DNA of 64,000 bases from an uncultured Paracoccaceae bacterium. Lineage in GTDB: Bacteria; Pseudomonadota; Alphaproteobacteria; Rhodobacterales; Rhodobacteraceae. The notes beneath the pieces were generated by a model that worked only from the letters and a program-made list of their open reading frames with translations, made no database searches and was not told where the DNA came from. Location of the stretch: the NCBI GenBank assembly GCA_947501555.1, contig CANMWG010000001.1, forward strand, positions 2,666,001 to 2,730,000, given 5' to 3'. Each line of letters begins with the position of its first letter. The first letter of the stretch is position 1. Shown in pieces: positions 54,932 to 63,545 of the stretch. The translations under genes and the position numbers were made by a program.

Positions 54932-55657
54932 TTAGGTCAGATACTGACCACCGTTTGCCGACAGTGTCGAACCGGTAACAAAGCCTGCGTCATCTGACGC
55001 AAGGAATAGCACCGCGCGGGCGATTTCATCGGCTTCGCCTAAACGACCCACGGGAATTTGCGGCAAGATGACCTCATTCATGACTTTCTCGGGGATCGTG
55101 CTCATCATTTCGGTATTGATGTAGCCGGGGGCAACAATGTTCACGGTAATGCCCGCGCGCGCGCCTTCCTGTGCCAATGACTTGGTAAAACCAATGTCAC
55201 CCGCTTTGGTCGCGGCATAGTTGGCCTGGGCGAACTGACCTTTTTGGCCGTTGATCGAACTGATCGTCACGATCCGCCCAAACTTGCGTTCCCGCATCCC
55301 GCCCCAGACGTTATGGGTCATGTTGAACACGCCGTTCAGGTTCGTATCGATGCACTCGTGCCATTGCTGCGGCGTCATCTTGTGGAATGGCGCATCGCGG
55401 GTGATGCCAGCGTTATTGACCAGAATCTCAACGGGACCCAGATCCTCCTCAATCTGTTTCACGCCAGCGGTGCAGGCATCATAGTCTGCGACGTTCCACT
55501 TGTAGGTTTTGATGCCGGTTTCTGCGGTAAAGGCTGCGGCCTTTTCATCGTTGCCCGCATAAGTGGCGGCAACTGCGCATCCTGCGTCTTTCAATGCTGT
55601 TGCTATAGCTGCGCCAATTCCGCGCGAGCCGCCCGTCACGAGTGCGACACGTCCCAT
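54932..55657 (-). CDS. phaB: Acetoacetyl-CoA reductase
   Basis: A 241-residue short-chain dehydrogenase, PhaB/PhbB type, reducing acetoacetyl-CoA to (R)-3-hydroxybutyryl-CoA for polyhydroxybutyrate. NADPH loop 'ALVTGGSRGIGAAIA', 'LVNNAGITRDAPFHKM', catalytic Ser 'ISSINGQKGQFAQANYAATKAG' with Tyr and Lys, and the PhaB-typical 'WHECIDTNLNGVFNMTHNVWGGM' are present. ATG 55657 has GGAGGAAATTAAT upstream. It follows phaA by 68 nt. Confidence 0.95.
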   Translation of the reverse strand: MGRVALVTGGSRGIGAAIATALKDAGCAVAATYAGNDEKAAAFTAETGIKTYKWNVADYDACTAGVKQIEEDLGPVEILVNNAGITRDAPFHKMTPQQWHECIDTNLNGVFNMTHNVWGGMRERKFGRIVTISSINGQKGQFAQANYAATKAGDIGFTKSLAQEGARAGITVNIVAPGYINTEMMSTIPEKVMNEVILPQIPVGRLGEADEIARAVLFLASDDAGFVTGSTLSANGGQYLT

Positions 55658-55725
55658 ATTAATTTCCTCCAAAGATGTATTGTCATTCAATGCGGCAGCG
55701 CAGGGTCGCGCCGCCTTGATTTAGT

Positions 55726-56901
55726 TCAGGGACGCTCAACACAAAGTGCAACACCCATGCCGCCACCGATGCAAAGCGTGGCGAGGCCCTTTTTGGCATC
55801 GCGCCGCTTCATTTCGAACAGCAGCGTATTCAGAACACGGCAGCCAGATGCCCCAATTGGGTGGCCGATCGCGATCGCGCCGCCGTTCACGTTTACGATC
55901 TCAGGATCCCAGCCCATGTCCTTATTCACAGCGCAGGCTTGTGCGGCAAAGGCTTCGTTGGCTTCCACCAGGTCCAGATCATCAACGGACCAACCTGCTT
56001 TTTCCAAGGCTTTGCGCGATGCGTAAATCGGACCAACGCCCATAACTTTTGGGTCAAGACCCGCCGTAGCATAAGACACGATCCGCGCGAGCGGTTCGAT
56101 GCCACGCTTTTCGGCATTATCAGCAGACATCAGCAACGTTGCAGCGGCCCCATCATTCAAACCGGACGCGTTTGCAGCGGTAACAGAGCCTTCTTTGGTA
56201 AAGGCAGGGCGCAGCTTTTGCATGGCCTCCATGGTGGCGCCATGACGGATGTATTCATCTTGATCGACAACGATATCACCCTTGCGGGTTTTCACGGTGA
56301 AGGCCGCAATTTCATCGGCGAACTTACCGGCCTTTTGCGCAGCCTCTGCCTTGTTTTGCGAAGCAACCGCAAATTCATCCTGCATATCCCGTGTGATTTG
56401 CCACTGATCAGCGACGTTTTCCGCCGTTTGGCCCATGTGGTAGTTGTTGAAAGCATCCCACAGACCATCGCGGATCATCGTATCTATATATTTCATGTCA
56501 CCCATCTTTTGACCTGCGCGCAGATGGGCCGCATGAGGGGACAATGTCATGTTTTCCTGACCACCAGCCGCGACGATATCGGCGTCGCCCAACTGGATAT
56601 GCTGGGCGCCAAGTGCGACAGCGCGCAAACCCGAACCGCAAACTTGGTTAATGCCCCAAGCCGCAGATTCGATGGGCAATCCGGCATTGATATGGGCTTG
56701 GCGGGCGGGGTTTTGGCCTTGGGCCGCTGTCAGTACCTGACCGAGAATGGTTTCGTTCACTTCTGATTTGTCGATACCCGCGCGTGCAACAACTTCTTCC
56801 AAAACCGCTGCGCCAAGATCGTGTGCGGGGGTGTTTGCAAATGATCCAGCAAAGCTACCCACAGCAGTGCGGGCGGCGGATGCGATTACTACGTTCGTCA
56901 T
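55726..56901 (-). CDS. phaA: Acetyl-CoA acetyltransferase (beta-ketothiolase)
   Basis: A 391-residue biosynthetic thiolase condensing two acetyl-CoA. The nucleophilic Cys is in '[15 protein letters not shown]' (about residue 88), the catalytic His in '[19 protein letters not shown]', and the second Cys in '[14 protein letters not shown]'. ATG 56901 has AGAAGGACC upstream; the frame extends further upstream with no site. phaA-phaB form the PHB precursor operon; phaC is not in the window. Confidence 0.96.
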   Translation of the reverse strand: MTNVVIASAARTAVGSFAGSFANTPAHDLGAAVLEEVVARAGIDKSEVNETILGQVLTAAQGQNPARQAHINAGLPIESAAWGINQVCGSGLRAVALGAQHIQLGDADIVAAGGQENMTLSPHAAHLRAGQKMGDMKYIDTMIRDGLWDAFNNYHMGQTAENVADQWQITRDMQDEFAVASQNKAEAAQKAGKFADEIAAFTVKTRKGDIVVDQDEYIRHGATMEAMQKLRPAFTKEGSVTAANASGLNDGAAATLLMSADNAEKRGIEPLARIVSYATAGLDPKVMGVGPIYASRKALEKAGWSVDDLDLVEANEAFAAQACAVNKDMGWDPEIVNVNGGAIAIGHPIGASGCRVLNTLLFEMKRRDAKKGLATLCIGGGMGVALCVERP

Positions 56902-57051
56902 GAATTGGTCCTTCTCAGGTTTGCTCACTGGGCAGGACGATGGCATTTGCACGTATCAGGTGCAAGACAGCCCCCCTCTGCCCCTCGCGCACCTGCTTAT
57001 GTCGTAAGTTGACCTAGGGCAAATCAAATTCCCTTGCTTGTTACTTGTTGC

Positions 57052-57858
57052 TCAAATTTCGAACTTTGGGACGCCATATAAATAACCCTGAAGACAATCA
57101 GCCCCGATGCCCCTGAGAAACGCCGCATCTGCTTCGCTTTCAACACCGTCGGCGATGGCGAACATCTCAAACTGGTGGGCGACAGTGATCAGCGCTTCGG
57201 CCAGCACCTGGTTGTCGGGGTCCTGACTGATCCCTTTGACAAAGCTTTTGTCGATCTTCACCAAATCAAAGAAGAAGTCCTTTAGGTGCCGGAACGCTGT
57301 CAGTCCGGCACCAAACCCATCAAGCGCAAAGGCTACTCCTTTGGGTTGCATTTCAGCCATAAACCTGATCACGTTTTCATGCAGCAACGTCGCAGAGCTC
57401 TCACTGATTTCAAAGATCAGTCGATCGCCAAGGTTCGCACGATCAAGCAGCCCCCGGTCCAATATCCGCCGCCATTCCCCATCCCCGATAGAGCGCGCCG
57501 ATAGATTGACCGATAGCCGCAGATCAGGCGTCTGACGCAGGAACCGCAATGCCAGATCAAGAGTGACGCAATCCACCAGCCGCCCCATTTCTGTTTCTTC
57601 TATCAATGGCATGAAGTGGGCGGCTGGAATGACCCGCCCCGCCTCATCCATCAGACGCACTAGGCCCTCATGGAAAGCAATGCGTGGGGCGTCATCAGCG
57701 GTGATAATCGGATGAAACGCCAGTCGCGCCCGACCAGCGGCAAGCGCATCGCGGACCAAATTCATGACGTCCGCATCCCTGCTGGCCATTGCATAAAGCA
57801 ACGGATCCGCGAGAGCCTGTTCATCAAATTCCACTTGGTTGAGCGTGGCGTTTTCCAT
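57052..57858 (-). CDS. EAL-domain protein with degenerate catalytic motifs
   Basis: A 268-residue soluble protein made of one EAL domain. Sites retained: Glu of the signature (EGL at 64-66 instead of EAL), Asn118 ('SVNLSARS'), Glu150 ('FEISE'), Asp180, Lys201 ('VKIDKSF') and 'LQGYLYGVP'. Sites changed: DDFG becomes DGFG (residue 181 Gly), and AEGVE becomes ADGVE (Asp237). Loss of two metal-ligand positions suggests a c-di-GMP sensor or protein partner rather than an active phosphodiesterase. ATG 57858 has GGAG 7 nt upstream. It is divergent from tag. Confidence 0.85.
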   Translation of the reverse strand: MENATLNQVEFDEQALADPLLYAMASRDADVMNLVRDALAAGRARLAFHPIITADDAPRIAFHEGLVRLMDEAGRVIPAAHFMPLIEETEMGRLVDCVTLDLALRFLRQTPDLRLSVNLSARSIGDGEWRRILDRGLLDRANLGDRLIFEISESSATLLHENVIRFMAEMQPKGVAFALDGFGAGLTAFRHLKDFFFDLVKIDKSFVKGISQDPDNQVLAEALITVAHQFEMFAIADGVESEADAAFLRGIGADCLQGYLYGVPKFEI

Positions 57859-57925
57859 CACTGGGCTCCATACTGATCTACGCAACATGGCCCGTGGCCT
57901 CTTAAGATCGGATTAAGGACAGCAA

Positions 57926-58510
57926 ATGAACGGACGTTGTGGCTGGGCTGGACCAGAGCAGATTTACATCGACTACCACGACACCGAATGGGGCGTGCCC
58001 GAATATGACAGCCGGGCTTTGTGGGAAAAGCTGATCCTCGATGGGTTTCAGGCCGGGCTGTCATGGATCACAATCCTGAAAAAGCGCGAGAATTTCCGTG
58101 CGGCTTTTGACGGTTTTGACCCCAATGTGATCGCCACATGGGGCGAGGATGACGTCACCCGTCTACTGGGCGACGCAGGTATCATCCGCCACCGGGGCAA
58201 GATCGAAGCCACCATCACCAACGCCCGCGCTTGGTGCGAGATCGAGGCACAGCAGGGGTTTGACACCTTCCTTTGGAATTATGTCGACGGGCAGCCGTTG
58301 CAGACCCGCGCCGCCAACCGCAGCGATATCCCCACAAAATCCCCCCTGACCGAACAGATGTCCAAGGACCTGAAAAAAGCCGGTTTCAAATTCTGCGGGC
58401 CAACCATCATTTATGCGTTCATGGAGGCAACGGGATTGTTCAACAATCACCTGACAACATGTTTCCGGTACGAGGAATGTGCAGCATTGGCGCGCAAGCC
58501 TTCACGCTAG
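57926..58510 (+). CDS. tag: DNA-3-methyladenine glycosylase I
   Basis: A 194-residue constitutive base-excision enzyme removing 3-methyladenine. The zinc-binding residues characteristic of Tag are all visible: Cys5, His18, His175 and Cys179 (in 'NNHLTTC'). Other blocks include 'YIDYHDTEWGVPEYDSRALWEKLILDGFQAGLSW', 'GIIRHRGKIEATITNA' and 'FKFCGPTIIYAFMEATGL'. Its stop lies 2 nt from the end of a converging truncated YdcF gene. Confidence 0.96.
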   Translation: MNGRCGWAGPEQIYIDYHDTEWGVPEYDSRALWEKLILDGFQAGLSWITILKKRENFRAAFDGFDPNVIATWGEDDVTRLLGDAGIIRHRGKIEATITNARAWCEIEAQQGFDTFLWNYVDGQPLQTRAANRSDIPTKSPLTEQMSKDLKKAGFKFCGPTIIYAFMEATGLFNNHLTTCFRYEECAALARKPSR

Positions 58511-58512
58511 GA

Positions 58513-58872
58513 TCACCCCGCCTTGGGCAGGTGATCCACAAACCCGGCGCGCACGAGGGTATCATACGCAACCGTTACGGCGTCCAGGGGAACACCCAAC
58601 TGATGGGCATGGTCGCGAAATGCCTCTGCCTCAGTCGTCGCAAACAGGCCGGCTGTCCAATTCCCTGACGCCCCGGTGAAAATGATCTGCGGGGCAAAAC
58701 CACCCAGAAACAACGCAGCACAGCGCGTTGCGACGCGCATGTCATATGATCCGAGACCCACAATTACGTCAGCAGGTCCGGGATCATCATAGACGCAGTG
58801 AAAGTTCCAAAGCGTACGGGCCGCGTCAAGAATTTCGGCCATTGTCGCGCTTAAAGCAATTTTGCGGCGCAT
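58513..58872 (-). pseudogene. C-terminally truncated YdcF/DUF218-family protein
   Basis: A 119-residue frame with the first half of a DUF218/YdcF Rossmann-like domain ('ADVIVGLGSYDMRVATRCAALFLGGFAPQIIFTGASGNWTAGLFATTEAEAF' region). The family's next conserved block (acidic residues and 'T-N-T-x-E-N') is missing: the frame runs into an unrelated tail and stops against tag. The ATG at 58872 overlaps the stop of the preceding 48-codon gene (TGATG). It could be a decaying gene cut at the tag boundary, or a short variant. Confidence 0.6.
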
Positions 58873-59018
58873 CACCCAAACTCACAACTGCCGTTGTTTT
58901 CATTCCAGTGGCCGCCATTGTCTAGGCAACCATCCCTCTGAAAAATTGACTGATTTAGCACCCAAATTAAGGCGAGAATACCGGCGACCGTTATCGCAAT
59001 GGCTCTTATAGTCCTCAT
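58872..59018 (-). CDS. 48-residue membrane-anchored Cys-rich peptide
   Basis: ATG 59018 to TGA 58872. One N-terminal hydrophobic segment ('IRAIAITVAGILALIWVLNQ') is followed by 'DGCLDNGGHWNENNGSCEFG', a short two-Cys C-terminus. The 'CLDxGGxW...C' pattern recurs in small exported roseobacter proteins as I recall. GAGG lies 8 nt upstream of the start. The stop overlaps the start of the truncated YdcF gene, so the pair is coupled. Likely periplasm-facing; function unknown. Confidence 0.6.
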   Translation of the reverse strand: MRTIRAIAITVAGILALIWVLNQSIFQRDGCLDNGGHWNENNGSCEFG

Positions 59019-59069
59019 TCGTGGTGCCTCGTCCGCAAGCAAATGATTTACAATTGAACCAAGCTTTCA

Positions 59070-59549
59070 TCACATCGGTTTGCGATCCTTGATATCCGCC
59101 TGATCCACCACGTTCCAACCCAGACCTTTGGTGCGAAACATCCGCTTTCCCTTATCAGGGTAATCGACAATATCCGTATCTTCACGCCCGCCCACAACAA
59201 TACAGCGCAATGTGGTGTCCCCAGTGTTTGTCAGGGAATGGGGCAGGCCGCCTTTGCGGTAGCCCAGAAAGTCACCCGCCGAGACAGGAAAACTGTCGTC
59301 ACCGACGCTGGCCGTGGCCTGGCCCGATAGAATATAGACGCATTCATCCTCGCGGTAATGGAAATGCGGCTCGGTGCTATCGTGGCCGGGGGCGACTTCC
59401 ATAAGGTGAAATCCAAATCCCATCAGGCCGGTCAAATCACCAAGGGATTTATTCACACATTGCGCTTTCTGGTTCAAAAAGTGAATCTTCTGGATGCCCT
59501 GCATCTGCGCAATTTCATCTGCTTTAACCAGATAACGATCCTTGGACAT
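59070..59549 (-). CDS. Cupin-domain protein
   Basis: A 159-residue single-cupin protein. The two cupin motifs are 'STEPHFHYREDECVYILSGQATASVGD' (His-x-His...Glu metal ligands) and 'GDFLGYRKGGLPHSLTNTGDTTLRCIVVGG' (His). Such proteins may bind a metal and a small ligand or catalyse sugar or amino-acid dioxygenation; no specific function follows from sequence. ATG 59549 has AAAGGGG upstream. It is downstream of moaE with a 17-nt gap. Confidence 0.87.
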   Translation of the reverse strand: MSKDRYLVKADEIAQMQGIQKIHFLNQKAQCVNKSLGDLTGLMGFGFHLMEVAPGHDSTEPHFHYREDECVYILSGQATASVGDDSFPVSAGDFLGYRKGGLPHSLTNTGDTTLRCIVVGGREDTDIVDYPDKGKRMFRTKGLGWNVVDQADIKDRKPM

Positions 59550-59566
59550 CGGGGTCCCCTTTCGGC

Positions 59567-60007
59567 CTACCAGCGCTTCAACGCATCCTCATCCGCGCCC
59601 TTGGCGGCAACCCAATCGGCGCCACCAGCGGTGATTTCTTTCTTCCAAAACGGTGCCCGGGATTTCAGGTAATCCATCAGAAAATCCGCCGCCTCAAAGG
59701 CCGCAGCCCGATGAGCGGCAGCAGTGGCGACCATCATAATCGGCGCGCCGGGTTTCAGCGGGCCGTAGCGGTGGATCACCAGACAATCCGCCAAGGACCA
59801 GCGGGTGCACGCCTCTTCGGCGATCTTGGCAATGGCGGATTGGGTCATGCCAGGGTAATGCTCAATCAGCATTTCGCGCAATGTACCCTCCGTATCCCGC
59901 ACAACGCCCGTAAAGCTAACCACAGCGCCCACGTCCGTGCGGCCTGCGGCGAAACCGTTCAGCTCTGCGCCTGCGTCAAAGGGATCAGACTGCACACGAA
60001 CCTGCAT
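59567..60007 (-). CDS. moaE: Molybdopterin synthase catalytic subunit
   Basis: A 146-residue large subunit of molybdopterin synthase, which adds two sulfurs to cPMP. 'GAVVSFTGVVRDTEGTL', 'LIEHYPGMTQSAI', 'CLVIHRYGPLKPGAPIMMVATAAAHRAAAFEAADFLMDYLKSRAPFWKKE' contain the conserved Arg, His and active-site Lys residues. It starts immediately after the moaD stop. Mo cofactor is required by the cox enzyme elsewhere in this window. Confidence 0.95.
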   Translation of the reverse strand: MQVRVQSDPFDAGAELNGFAAGRTDVGAVVSFTGVVRDTEGTLREMLIEHYPGMTQSAIAKIAEEACTRWSLADCLVIHRYGPLKPGAPIMMVATAAAHRAAAFEAADFLMDYLKSRAPFWKKEITAGGADWVAAKGADEDALKRW

Positions 60008-60253
60008 TCAACCACCTGTCATCGGGGGAAAGAACGCTACCTCACAGACGCCATCCAGCGGGGCATCGAAGTCAGACAATTCCTGATCCAACGCCACACG
60101 CAAAGCACTTATATCGGCAAAGGCGGCGGCGTAGCGGTCTTCGCGGGCAGTTAGTTCAGCGATCAGATCGTTGACGGTCGCGGCAGCGGTATCAACCGTT
60201 TCTTGCGGAATCCCGATCCGTTCACGGACCCAGGCGAAATACATCACATTCAT
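60008..60253 (-). CDS. moaD: Molybdopterin synthase sulfur-carrier subunit
   Basis: An 81-residue ubiquitin-like MoaD ending in the required Gly-Gly that is thiocarboxylated. 'NVMYFAWVRERIGIPQETVDT' and 'EVAFFPPMTGG' are diagnostic. ATG shares one base with the pgsA stop (TGATG), and moaE follows directly. Confidence 0.94.
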   Translation of the reverse strand: MNVMYFAWVRERIGIPQETVDTAAATVNDLIAELTAREDRYAAAFADISALRVALDQELSDFDAPLDGVCEVAFFPPMTGG

Positions 60254-60918
60254 CAGGTCTCATCCTTCAAATGCGGGGCGGCTTTGCGGAAGTAATCCAC
60301 CCCGGTGACAAGGGTTAGCACGGCCGCTATCCACAACATGCCAATACCGCCCCAGCCCGTGGCGACCAAACCGCGGTACTTCCACAGCAGATCTTGGTGG
60401 TCGGGGCCTGTCCCGTCCAGCGCATCAACAACCATCTGTTCGGTCATGGCAAGGGATTGGATGCCAAAATAATGCTCAAACACACCCGAGGCAAAGATCA
60501 GTGCTATCGCCACCATCTGGGCAGTGGTTTTCCATTTGGCCAACTTCGTGACCTTCAGGGTACCCGCCGTGTCGCCCAAGAATTCGCGCAGGCCTGAAAC
60601 GAACACTTCCCGGAACACGATGATGGTGGCAGGCACCAAGATCAAGATGTTCATATTGGAAAGACCGGCGATGACAAGCAGGGCTATGATGACCATGGCC
60701 TTATCGGCAATCGGGTCCAGCATGGCGCCCAGTTTGGTTTCTTGGCTCCAGGCCCGGGCCAGATAGCCATCCAGCCAATCGGTCAGCGCGGCCCCGATGA
60801 ACAGGACCAAAGCAAACCAATCGGCCCATGGACGGGGCATTAACAGAAACATGAACACGACGGCAGGGGCCGCTGCAAGGCGCAGGATGGTCAGGATATT
60901 TGGTATATTCAGCGTCAT
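60253..60918 (-). CDS. pgsA: CDP-diacylglycerol--glycerol-3-phosphate 3-phosphatidyltransferase
   Basis: A 221-residue integral-membrane phosphatidylglycerophosphate synthase. The CDP-alcohol phosphotransferase signature D-x2-D-G-x2-A-R-x8-G-x3-D-x3-D is complete ('TDWLDGYLARAWSQETKLGAMLDPIADK'-type region, residues about 46-73). Helices flank it on both sides. ATG 60918 opens with 'LNIPNILTILRL', the family N-terminus. It heads the pgsA-moaD-moaE run and lies directly downstream of the tRNA pair. Confidence 0.95.
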   Translation of the reverse strand: MTLNIPNILTILRLAAAPAVVFMFLLMPRPWADWFALVLFIGAALTDWLDGYLARAWSQETKLGAMLDPIADKAMVIIALLVIAGLSNMNILILVPATIIVFREVFVSGLREFLGDTAGTLKVTKLAKWKTTAQMVAIALIFASGVFEHYFGIQSLAMTEQMVVDALDGTGPDHQDLLWKYRGLVATGWGGIGMLWIAAVLTLVTGVDYFRKAAPHLKDET

Positions 60919-60986
60919 GAGGTCTATCTACAGCGCTTGGGGGCGGGTGGCCATAGAGTTGGAAAAGCTTATGAAGCAACGCTGAC

Positions 60987-61068
60987 TGGAACCCACGGCG
61001 AGACTCGAACTCGCATCTGCCTTCCAATTACCTTTGTCCTGGTTCGAAGCCAGGCGGGATACGTGGGC
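60987..61068 (-). other. tRNA-like element lacking a D-arm, anticodon loop UCG
   Basis: An 82-nt minus-strand element directly after the tRNA-Arg (1-nt spacer). The acceptor arms GCCCACG/CGTGGGT pair over 7 bp (one G-U), the discriminator is U, CCA is encoded, and the T-arm GCGAG-TTCGAGT-CTCGC is canonical. A perfect anticodon-type arm CCTGG-CTTCGAA-CCAGG shows anticodon UCG (Arg CGA). Only 7 nt (TATCCCG) separate acceptor and anticodon arms, so there is no D-arm, while 23 unpaired nt fill the variable region. It may be a decayed tRNA, a tRNA-like RNA or a novel form. Confidence 0.6.
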
Positions 61069-61069
61069 A

Positions 61070-61146
61070 TGGTGTTCCTAGCAGGACTCGAACCTGCAAC
61101 CTCCGCGTCCGCAACACGACGCTCTGTCCAGTTGAGCTATAGGAAC
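61070..61146 (-). tRNA. tRNA-Arg with anticodon GCG
   Basis: A 77-nt canonical cloverleaf on the minus strand: acceptor GTTCCTA/TAGGAAC, D-stem GCTC/GAGC with GG in the loop and A20 (an Arg identity base), anticodon stem TCGTG/CGCGG (two G-U pairs), loop TTGCGGA with anticodon GCG at 61112-61110, T-arm GCAGG/CCTGC with TTCGAGT loop, discriminator A and encoded CCA. The anticodon GCG for Arg CGC/CGU is rare in bacteria, which normally use ACG. No introns. Structure is read directly from sequence. Confidence 0.82.
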
Positions 61147-61197
61147 AACTGCTTGGATCGGTTTCGCGAAGTGTGGTGTTCTAAACGCGAGTAACCA

Positions 61198-61236
61198 GAG
61201 ACCTGTGTCCCTGCTCGCAGGGCATCATCAGGTCTC
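61198..61236. other. Nested hairpin between uvrC and the tRNA pair
   Basis: Perfect outer stem GAGACCTG/CAGGTCTC (61198-61205 with 61229-61236) and inner stem CCCTG/CAGGG with a CTCG loop (61209-61222). It lies downstream of the leftward uvrC gene and upstream of the tRNA. No T tract. Could be a factor-dependent terminator, a processing site or a small RNA element. Confidence 0.5.
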
Positions 61237-61403
61237 GGTGCTACGCAGGCGCAATTTTGAGATGTGAGGTGTCATGTTTAGTTTCCGGAAGATTATGGGT
61301 GGGCCTGATAGGCGCGTCTAAGAATCCTGTCAATCATATTCTCGGATTTCTTTGTCGTCAGAGGAGGCGGCACCAAGCGACACGCCTCCCTAAGTGCCGC
61401 GCA

Positions 61404-63260
61404 TTACCCATTTTCATGAAAATAGTCGTAGATTACCTGCGCCATATTCGCCGACACCCCGTCCACCGCCTTGAGGTCCGCCAAGTTTGCCCTCGCCACG
61501 GCTTTGGCCGATCCAAAATGCGCCAATAGCGCCCGTTTGCGGGCCGCCCCGACGCCGGGTACATCGTCCAGCGGTGTCGCTCCGATGGCTTTGGACCGTT
61601 TCGCTCGGTGGGTCCCAATCGCAAAGCGGTGCACCTCGTCCCGCATCCGCTGTATGAAATAAAGCACCGGGTCGTTGTGCCGTAGCGCCATCACAGGTTT
61701 GCCGGTACGGTAGAATTCCTCTTTCCCCGCATCCCGGTCTTCGCCCTTGGCCACGCCCACCATGGGGATGTCGGCCACGCCCAGCGCATCCATGATTTCT
61801 TGCACAGCACTCACCTGCCCGGCCCCGCCGTCGATCAGCAAGAGGTCCGGCCATGTACCCGTGCTGCGGTCGGGGTCTTCTTTCAGCAGGCGTTGAAAGC
61901 GGCGGGTCAGCACCTCTTTCATCATCCCGAAATCATCGCCGGGGGTCAGATCAGTGCCCTTGATGTTGAACTTGCGGTATTGGTTTTTGTCGAACCCATC
62001 GGGCCCCGCGACCACCATCGCGCCGACAGCATGGGCCCCTTGGATGTGCGAGTTGTCGTAAACCTCAATCCGCTGGGGCACCTTGTCCATGGCAAAGGCC
62101 TCGGCCACGCCTTTCAGCAGCTTGGCCTGGGTCGCCGTTTCCGACATCTTGCGGGCCAGACTTTCGCGGGCGTTGCGCAGGGCGTTTTGCACCAGCTCGG
62201 CCTTTTCGCCGCGTTGCGGGATGACCACCTCAACCTTGCGGCCCGCCTTTTCGGCCAGGGCGGAGGCCATCAGATCATCATTGTCCAAACCATGCGACAG
62301 GATCACCATGCGGGGCGGCTCGCGGTTGGAATAGAACTGACCGACAAAGGCCTCCATCACCTCGGATGGGTCCTCATCCCCGCTGACGCGTGGGTAATAG
62401 TCGTGATTGCCCCAGTTCTGGTTGGCGCGGATGAAAAACACCTGCACGCAGGCCTGACCGCCATCGCGGTGCAGGGCGATGACATCGGCCTCGGCGGTGG
62501 ATTGTGGGTTAATACCTTGGGCGGATTGGACCTGTGTCAAAGCCTTGATCCGGTCACGCAGGGCGGCGGCGCGCTCAAACTCCATCTCGGCGCTGGCCTC
62601 TTGCATCTGTTTGGCCAGTGTTTCTTGAATGCCTTTGGTGCGGCCTTGCAGGAACTGTTCTGCGTCGCGAACCGCCCCGGCATAGTCCTCTTCACTGATC
62701 AACCCGCAACACGGGCCTGAGCAGCGTTTGATCTGATATTGCAGGCAAGGGCGTGTGCGGGTTTCAAAATCACTGTCCGAGCAATTGCGCAGCAGAAAAA
62801 CGCGCTGCAATTGGTTCAGCGTGCGATTGACCGCACCTGCCCCCGCGAAAGGTCCGTAGTAATTGCCCTTTTGTTTCTTTGCGCCACGATGCTTTTTGAT
62901 CTGGGCAAAGGCATGGTCCTTGGCGACCAGAATATTGGGAAAGCTTTTATCATCGCGCAGCAGCACATTGTAGCGCGGCTTTAGCTGCTTGATTAGGTTC
63001 TGTTCCAGCAACAGCGCTTCGGTTTCTGTTCTCGTTGTCAGAAACATCATGCTGGCGGTTTCACGGATCATGCGGGTGATCCGCGGGCTGTGCTGGCCGG
63101 GGCGCGCGTAGTTGCTGACGCGGTTCTTCAGATTGCGGGCCTTGCCCACATATAAAACCCGACTTTCCGCATCGAGCATCCGATACACGCCCGGCGAACT
63201 GTCCAGCGTCCGCAGGTAATCGTGGATCACGTCGTATCCGGTGGGGGCAGGGTCGGTCAT
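61404..63260 (-). CDS. uvrC: Excinuclease ABC subunit C
   Basis: A 618-residue nucleotide-excision-repair nuclease. N-terminal GIY-YIG domain ('[32 protein letters not shown]', residues about 17-48), a UVR domain near residues 205-235, the RNase H-like endonuclease domain ('[20 protein letters not shown]', '[12 protein letters not shown]', '[25 protein letters not shown]') and C-terminal helix-hairpin-helix motifs ('[19 protein letters not shown]'). Cys pairs near residue 154-187 are also present. Start ATG 63260. Full length. Confidence 0.97.
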   Translation of the reverse strand: MTDPAPTGYDVIHDYLRTLDSSPGVYRMLDAESRVLYVGKARNLKNRVSNYARPGQHSPRITRMIRETASMMFLTTRTETEALLLEQNLIKQLKPRYNVLLRDDKSFPNILVAKDHAFAQIKKHRGAKKQKGNYYGPFAGAGAVNRTLNQLQRVFLLRNCSDSDFETRTRPCLQYQIKRCSGPCCGLISEEDYAGAVRDAEQFLQGRTKGIQETLAKQMQEASAEMEFERAAALRDRIKALTQVQSAQGINPQSTAEADVIALHRDGGQACVQVFFIRANQNWGNHDYYPRVSGDEDPSEVMEAFVGQFYSNREPPRMVILSHGLDNDDLMASALAEKAGRKVEVVIPQRGEKAELVQNALRNARESLARKMSETATQAKLLKGVAEAFAMDKVPQRIEVYDNSHIQGAHAVGAMVVAGPDGFDKNQYRKFNIKGTDLTPGDDFGMMKEVLTRRFQRLLKEDPDRSTGTWPDLLLIDGGAGQVSAVQEIMDALGVADIPMVGVAKGEDRDAGKEEFYRTGKPVMALRHNDPVLYFIQRMRDEVHRFAIGTHRAKRSKAIGATPLDDVPGVGAARKRALLAHFGSAKAVARANLADLKAVDGVSANMAQVIYDYFHENG

Positions 63261-63335
63261 GCGGGCCTGTTTATGATTCTACTTCGGCTGCAATGGTAAT
63301 GCAGCAAGGACAAGAGAAAAGGCATCCACTAATTC

Positions 63336-63468
63336 TGTGGATAACTCCGTGGGTTAATTGTTGGCATCCGGTATTTTCCCTTGTTTTTGGCAGACTTCCA
63401 CACGTTGCACAAAAATTAAGCACAAAATCAAGTAATTGAAATCATTCACTATTTTAATTACTTTTGTG
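63336..63468. promoter_or_regulatory. DnaA-box and A+T-rich dyad upstream of uvrC
   Basis: TGTGGATAA at 63336-63344 is a perfect DnaA-box consensus (TTATCCACA on the minus strand). About 85 bp further, AAGTAATT (63430-63437) and AATTACTT (63456-63463) form a perfect dyad in a very A+T-rich stretch (about 63380-63510), extended by CACAA/TTGTG. It separates uvrC from the edge gene; a single box does not make an origin. Confidence 0.4.
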
Positions 63469-63545
63469 TTAAAGCATTGAAAAATAGTCTATTTGTAAAG
63501 AATTTGTGAATGCGTGGTTCCCCGGTGCGTAACTTTGCGCAGCTA

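Noticed and set aside
55861..56766. 301-codon rightward frame opposite phaA
   Set aside because: Shadow of the thiolase gene.
61800..62720. 306-codon rightward frame opposite uvrC
   Set aside because: Antisense of full-length uvrC; no ribosome site or domain.
63336..63510. Replication origin upstream of uvrC
   Set aside because: Only one consensus DnaA box is present and no dnaA, hemE or parAB gene is nearby; called a regulatory region instead.
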